In this document: positions 5,267 through 6,891 of the stretch, piece after piece
Numbering within the stretch: the stretch's first letter is position 1
Layout of the letters: every line of letters begins with the position of its first letter
DNA from: an uncultured Pelagibacteraceae bacterium
GTDB taxonomy: Bacteria; Pseudomonadota; Alphaproteobacteria; Pelagibacterales; Pelagibacteraceae
Assembly (NCBI GenBank): GCA_902549785.1
Contig: CACCWT010000030.1
Location: 1-6,891, forward strand
DNA: 6,891 nt
Reading direction: 5' to 3'
The notes under the pieces: generated by a model
Databases searched by the model: none
Told to the model about the DNA's origin: nothing
The model's input: only the letters and a program-made list of their open reading frames with translations
Position numbers and translations under genes: made by a program

Positions 5267-5731
5267 TTAAGACTCGGTATTAGTGATTTCCTTTGAGTTA
5301 TCCATCGCAGATGTGAAAGTATGCCACGATAATGTTGCACACTTAACTCTCATTGGATATTGTTTAACACCAGATAAACACATTAATTTAGTTTTCTCAT
5401 CTTCTTTTAAGTATTCTGATTTCAAGTCTGGATTTTCTTTTATCATTCCTAAAAAATCTTCAACTATCTCTTTAGCCTCGTGTTCATTTTTGCCTTTAAT
5501 TAAATCAGTCATGATTGAGGCTGATGCCATTGAAATAGCACATCCACTTCCCTCAAATGAAATATCTTCAACTATTTTTTGTCCATTTAATTTAAGATAA
5601 ACATGAACATTGTCTCCACATAAAGGGTTATGACCTTTCGCATCTTTATTAAACTCATGTACTTTTCCAAGATTCCTTGGATTTTTTCCATGTTCTAAAA
5701 TAATTTCTTGATAAAGTTCTTTTAAGTTCAT
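5267..5731 (-). CDS. sufU: SufU-type Fe-S assembly protein (Zn-dependent sulfur relay for SufS)
   Basis: This 154-residue cytosolic protein belongs to the NifU N-terminal/IscU superfamily. It opens with LYQEIILEHGKNPRN, typical of the group, and has the three conserved cysteines: Cys38 with Asp40 in HNPLCGDN, Cys64 in GSGCAISMASAS, and Cys131 in RVKCATLSWHTF. The extra segment between the second and third cysteine (about residues 96-118, including KENPDLKSEYLKEDEK) is the insertion that separates SufU from IscU, and the IscU chaperone-binding LPPVK motif is absent; VKQYPMRVKC is found instead. In characterised SufU proteins these residues bind zinc and accept the persulfide from SufS. The gene follows sufS with an ATGA overlap and no Shine-Dalgarno sequence, and precedes sufT by four bases. 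Subtype is assigned from the insertion and neighbours. Confidence 0.9.
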   Translation of the reverse strand: MNLKELYQEIILEHGKNPRNLGKVHEFNKDAKGHNPLCGDNVHVYLKLNGQKIVEDISFEGSGCAISMASASIMTDLIKGKNEHEAKEIVEDFLGMIKENPDLKSEYLKEDEKTKLMCLSGVKQYPMRVKCATLSWHTFTSAMDNSKEITNTES

Positions 5732-6891
5732 TTTAAATTAAATATTTTTTTACAATTATTAATAGATTCATTTAATTTATCTAAATCATCTTTAGTATTA
5801 TAAATTCCAATCGAAGCTCTTGCACTAGCAGGTATATTTAATTTATCATGTAATATTTGACAACAATGATGGCCTGCTCTTATTGCAACTCCGTCTTCAT
5901 CAAGTATTGTTGCAATATCATGTGGATGAACACCCTCCAATGTGAAGGATAAAACTCCGCCCTTGTTTTTTGGATTACCAATTAATTTAACTGAATTATT
6001 TTTTTGTAATAGCTCTTGACCATACTCAACTAAATCAGCTTCATGTTTCATAATATTCTCTATACCAATACTCTCCATAAACTTTATTGACTGATCAAAT
6101 GCAATAACTTGAGCTGTAGCCATGGTTCCAGCCTCATATTTATTTGGTAAATCACCATATGATATTTTATCTTTTTTTACTTCTCTAATCATTCCACCTC
6201 CACCTTGATAGGGTGGCAGTTCTTCTAACCACTTCTTTTTACCGTACAAAACTCCTAGTCCAGTAGGCCCATACATTTTATGGCATGATATTGCATAAAA
6301 ATCACAATCTAAGTCTTGCATATCTAATTTAAGATGAGGAGCTCCCTGACAACCATCAATTACAACTATTATTCCTTTAGAATGAGCTAAATTTGTTATT
6401 TCTTTAATAGGCAATATTGCTCCTGTAACGTTAGATAAATGAGTTATTGCTATTACTTTAGTCTTAGATGTTATTTTTTTTTCAATTTCCTCAAGAGAAA
6501 TATCCCCATTTTCATTTACCTCTGCAAAATTAATTTTAATATTTTTTGACTTTCTTAAGAAATGCCAAGGTACATAATTTGAATGATGTTCAAGCTCTGT
6601 AATTAAAATTTCATCACCATCATTTAGATATTTTTGCCCTAGAGTATTAGCTACTAAATTTAATGCCTCAGTTGCTCCTTTAGTAAATACTATTTCATTT
6701 TTATCTTTTGCATTAATATATTTTTGTACTGATGATCTTGTATTTTCATATAAGTTTGTTGCTGCAACTGCTAAATAATGAACACTTCTTCCAACATTTG
6801 AAAATTGTTTAGTATAAAATTCATTTATTTTATCAGCTACAACTTTTGGTTTTTGTGATGAGTTAGCGCTATCTAAATAGACTAAATCATT
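5728..6891 (-). CDS. sufS: Cysteine desulfurase SufS (N-terminus outside window)
   Basis: This PLP-dependent class V aminotransferase-fold enzyme converts cysteine to alanine and leaves a persulfide on its active-site cysteine for Fe-S assembly. The visible part is 387 residues; the frame is open to base 6891, where it begins NDLVYLDSANSSQKP, so only about 20 N-terminal residues are missing. Hallmarks in fragment numbering are FTKGATEALNLVA (70-82), ELEHHSNYVPW (99-109), THLSNVTG (150-157), IDGCQGAPH (178-186), the PLP lysine in SCHKMYGPTGLG (Lys205, codon 6277-6279), YEAGTMAT and the catalytic cysteine in RAGHHCC (Cys343, codon 5863-5865). The GHHC loop and length place it in group II (SufS/CsdA), not IscS/NifS. 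It is the first visible gene of the suf run; its TGA overlaps the sufU ATG. A second cysteine directly after the catalytic one is unusual. Confidence 0.95.
   Translation of the reverse strand, partial: NDLVYLDSANSSQKPKVVADKINEFYTKQFSNVGRSVHYLAVAATNLYENTRSSVQKYINAKDKNEIVFTKGATEALNLVANTLGQKYLNDGDEILITELEHHSNYVPWHFLRKSKNIKINFAEVNENGDISLEEIEKKITSKTKVIAITHLSNVTGAILPIKEITNLAHSKGIIVVIDGCQGAPHLKLDMQDLDCDFYAISCHKMYGPTGLGVLYGKKKWLEELPPYQGGGGMIREVKKDKISYGDLPNKYEAGTMATAQVIAFDQSIKFMESIGIENIMKHEADLVEYGQELLQKNNSVKLIGNPKNKGGVLSFTLEGVHPHDIATILDEDGVAIRAGHHCCQILHDKLNIPASARASIGIYNTKDDLDKLNESINNCKKIFNLK

Noticed and set aside
4966..5340. Longer SufT frame starting at 5340
   Set aside because: It would overlap sufU by 74 bases and add 26 residues without family character; the ATG at 5262 gives the normal DUF59 length.
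4958..5600. Plus-strand frames at 4958-5176 and 5283-5600
   Set aside because: Both are antisense shadows of sufT and sufU, with no start signals or protein-family likeness.
6412..6414. TTG at 6414 as the start of sufS
   Set aside because: Translation upstream is uninterrupted to 6891 and contains conserved SufS motifs; the TTG is a leucine codon in THLSNVTGAIL.

Overview
The window is compact, AT-rich DNA (roughly 30% G+C by eye) with genes that abut or overlap by a few bases. The glutamine synthetase has a proteobacterial type I sequence whose C-terminus looks alphaproteobacterial. Together with the Suf gene order and the streamlined spacing, this points to a marine alphaproteobacterium of the SAR11 / Pelagibacterales kind. 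That placement is an inference from style and sequence memory, not a computed phylogeny.

Layout: (1) 2-1482, plus strand: two overlapping Gfo/Idh/MocA NAD(P)-dependent sugar or polyol dehydrogenases. The first is cut by the window start; the second resembles inositol 2-dehydrogenase (IolG). (2) 1486-2855, minus strand: a translationally coupled pair, a YbaK/EbsC-type aminoacyl-tRNA deacylase followed by an EamA (DMT) permease; it meets the IolG-like gene tail to tail with 3 bp between stops. (3) 2856-2998: a 143-bp divergent regulatory region with weak promoter-like sequences, dyads and a leader hairpin. (4) 2999-4405, plus strand: glnA, complete, followed by a strong hairpin. (5) 4406-4633: a spacer holding that hairpin, a 14-bp palindrome, a possible 45-residue basic small protein on the plus strand, and, antisense to it, a good intrinsic terminator for the suf genes. 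(6) 4634-6891, minus strand: a Fe-S assembly operon read sufS-sufU-sufT-sufA, with sufS running off the window end.

How the genes work together: SufS releases sulfur from cysteine as a persulfide, SufU is the expected sulfur acceptor/relay, and SufT and SufA act in cluster maturation and delivery; SufBCD is presumably upstream, outside the window. GlnA is the ammonium-assimilating enzyme. Its adenylylation tyrosine is kept, but the usual motif after it has decayed, which fits what is reported for SAR11 (loss of the PII / GlnD regulatory cascade). The two dehydrogenases look like part of a larger sugar/polyol catabolic cluster to the left.

I see no mobile element, CRISPR array, tRNA or rRNA, and no clear evidence of an entirely new system. 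The least explained stretch is the 228-bp spacer after glnA.
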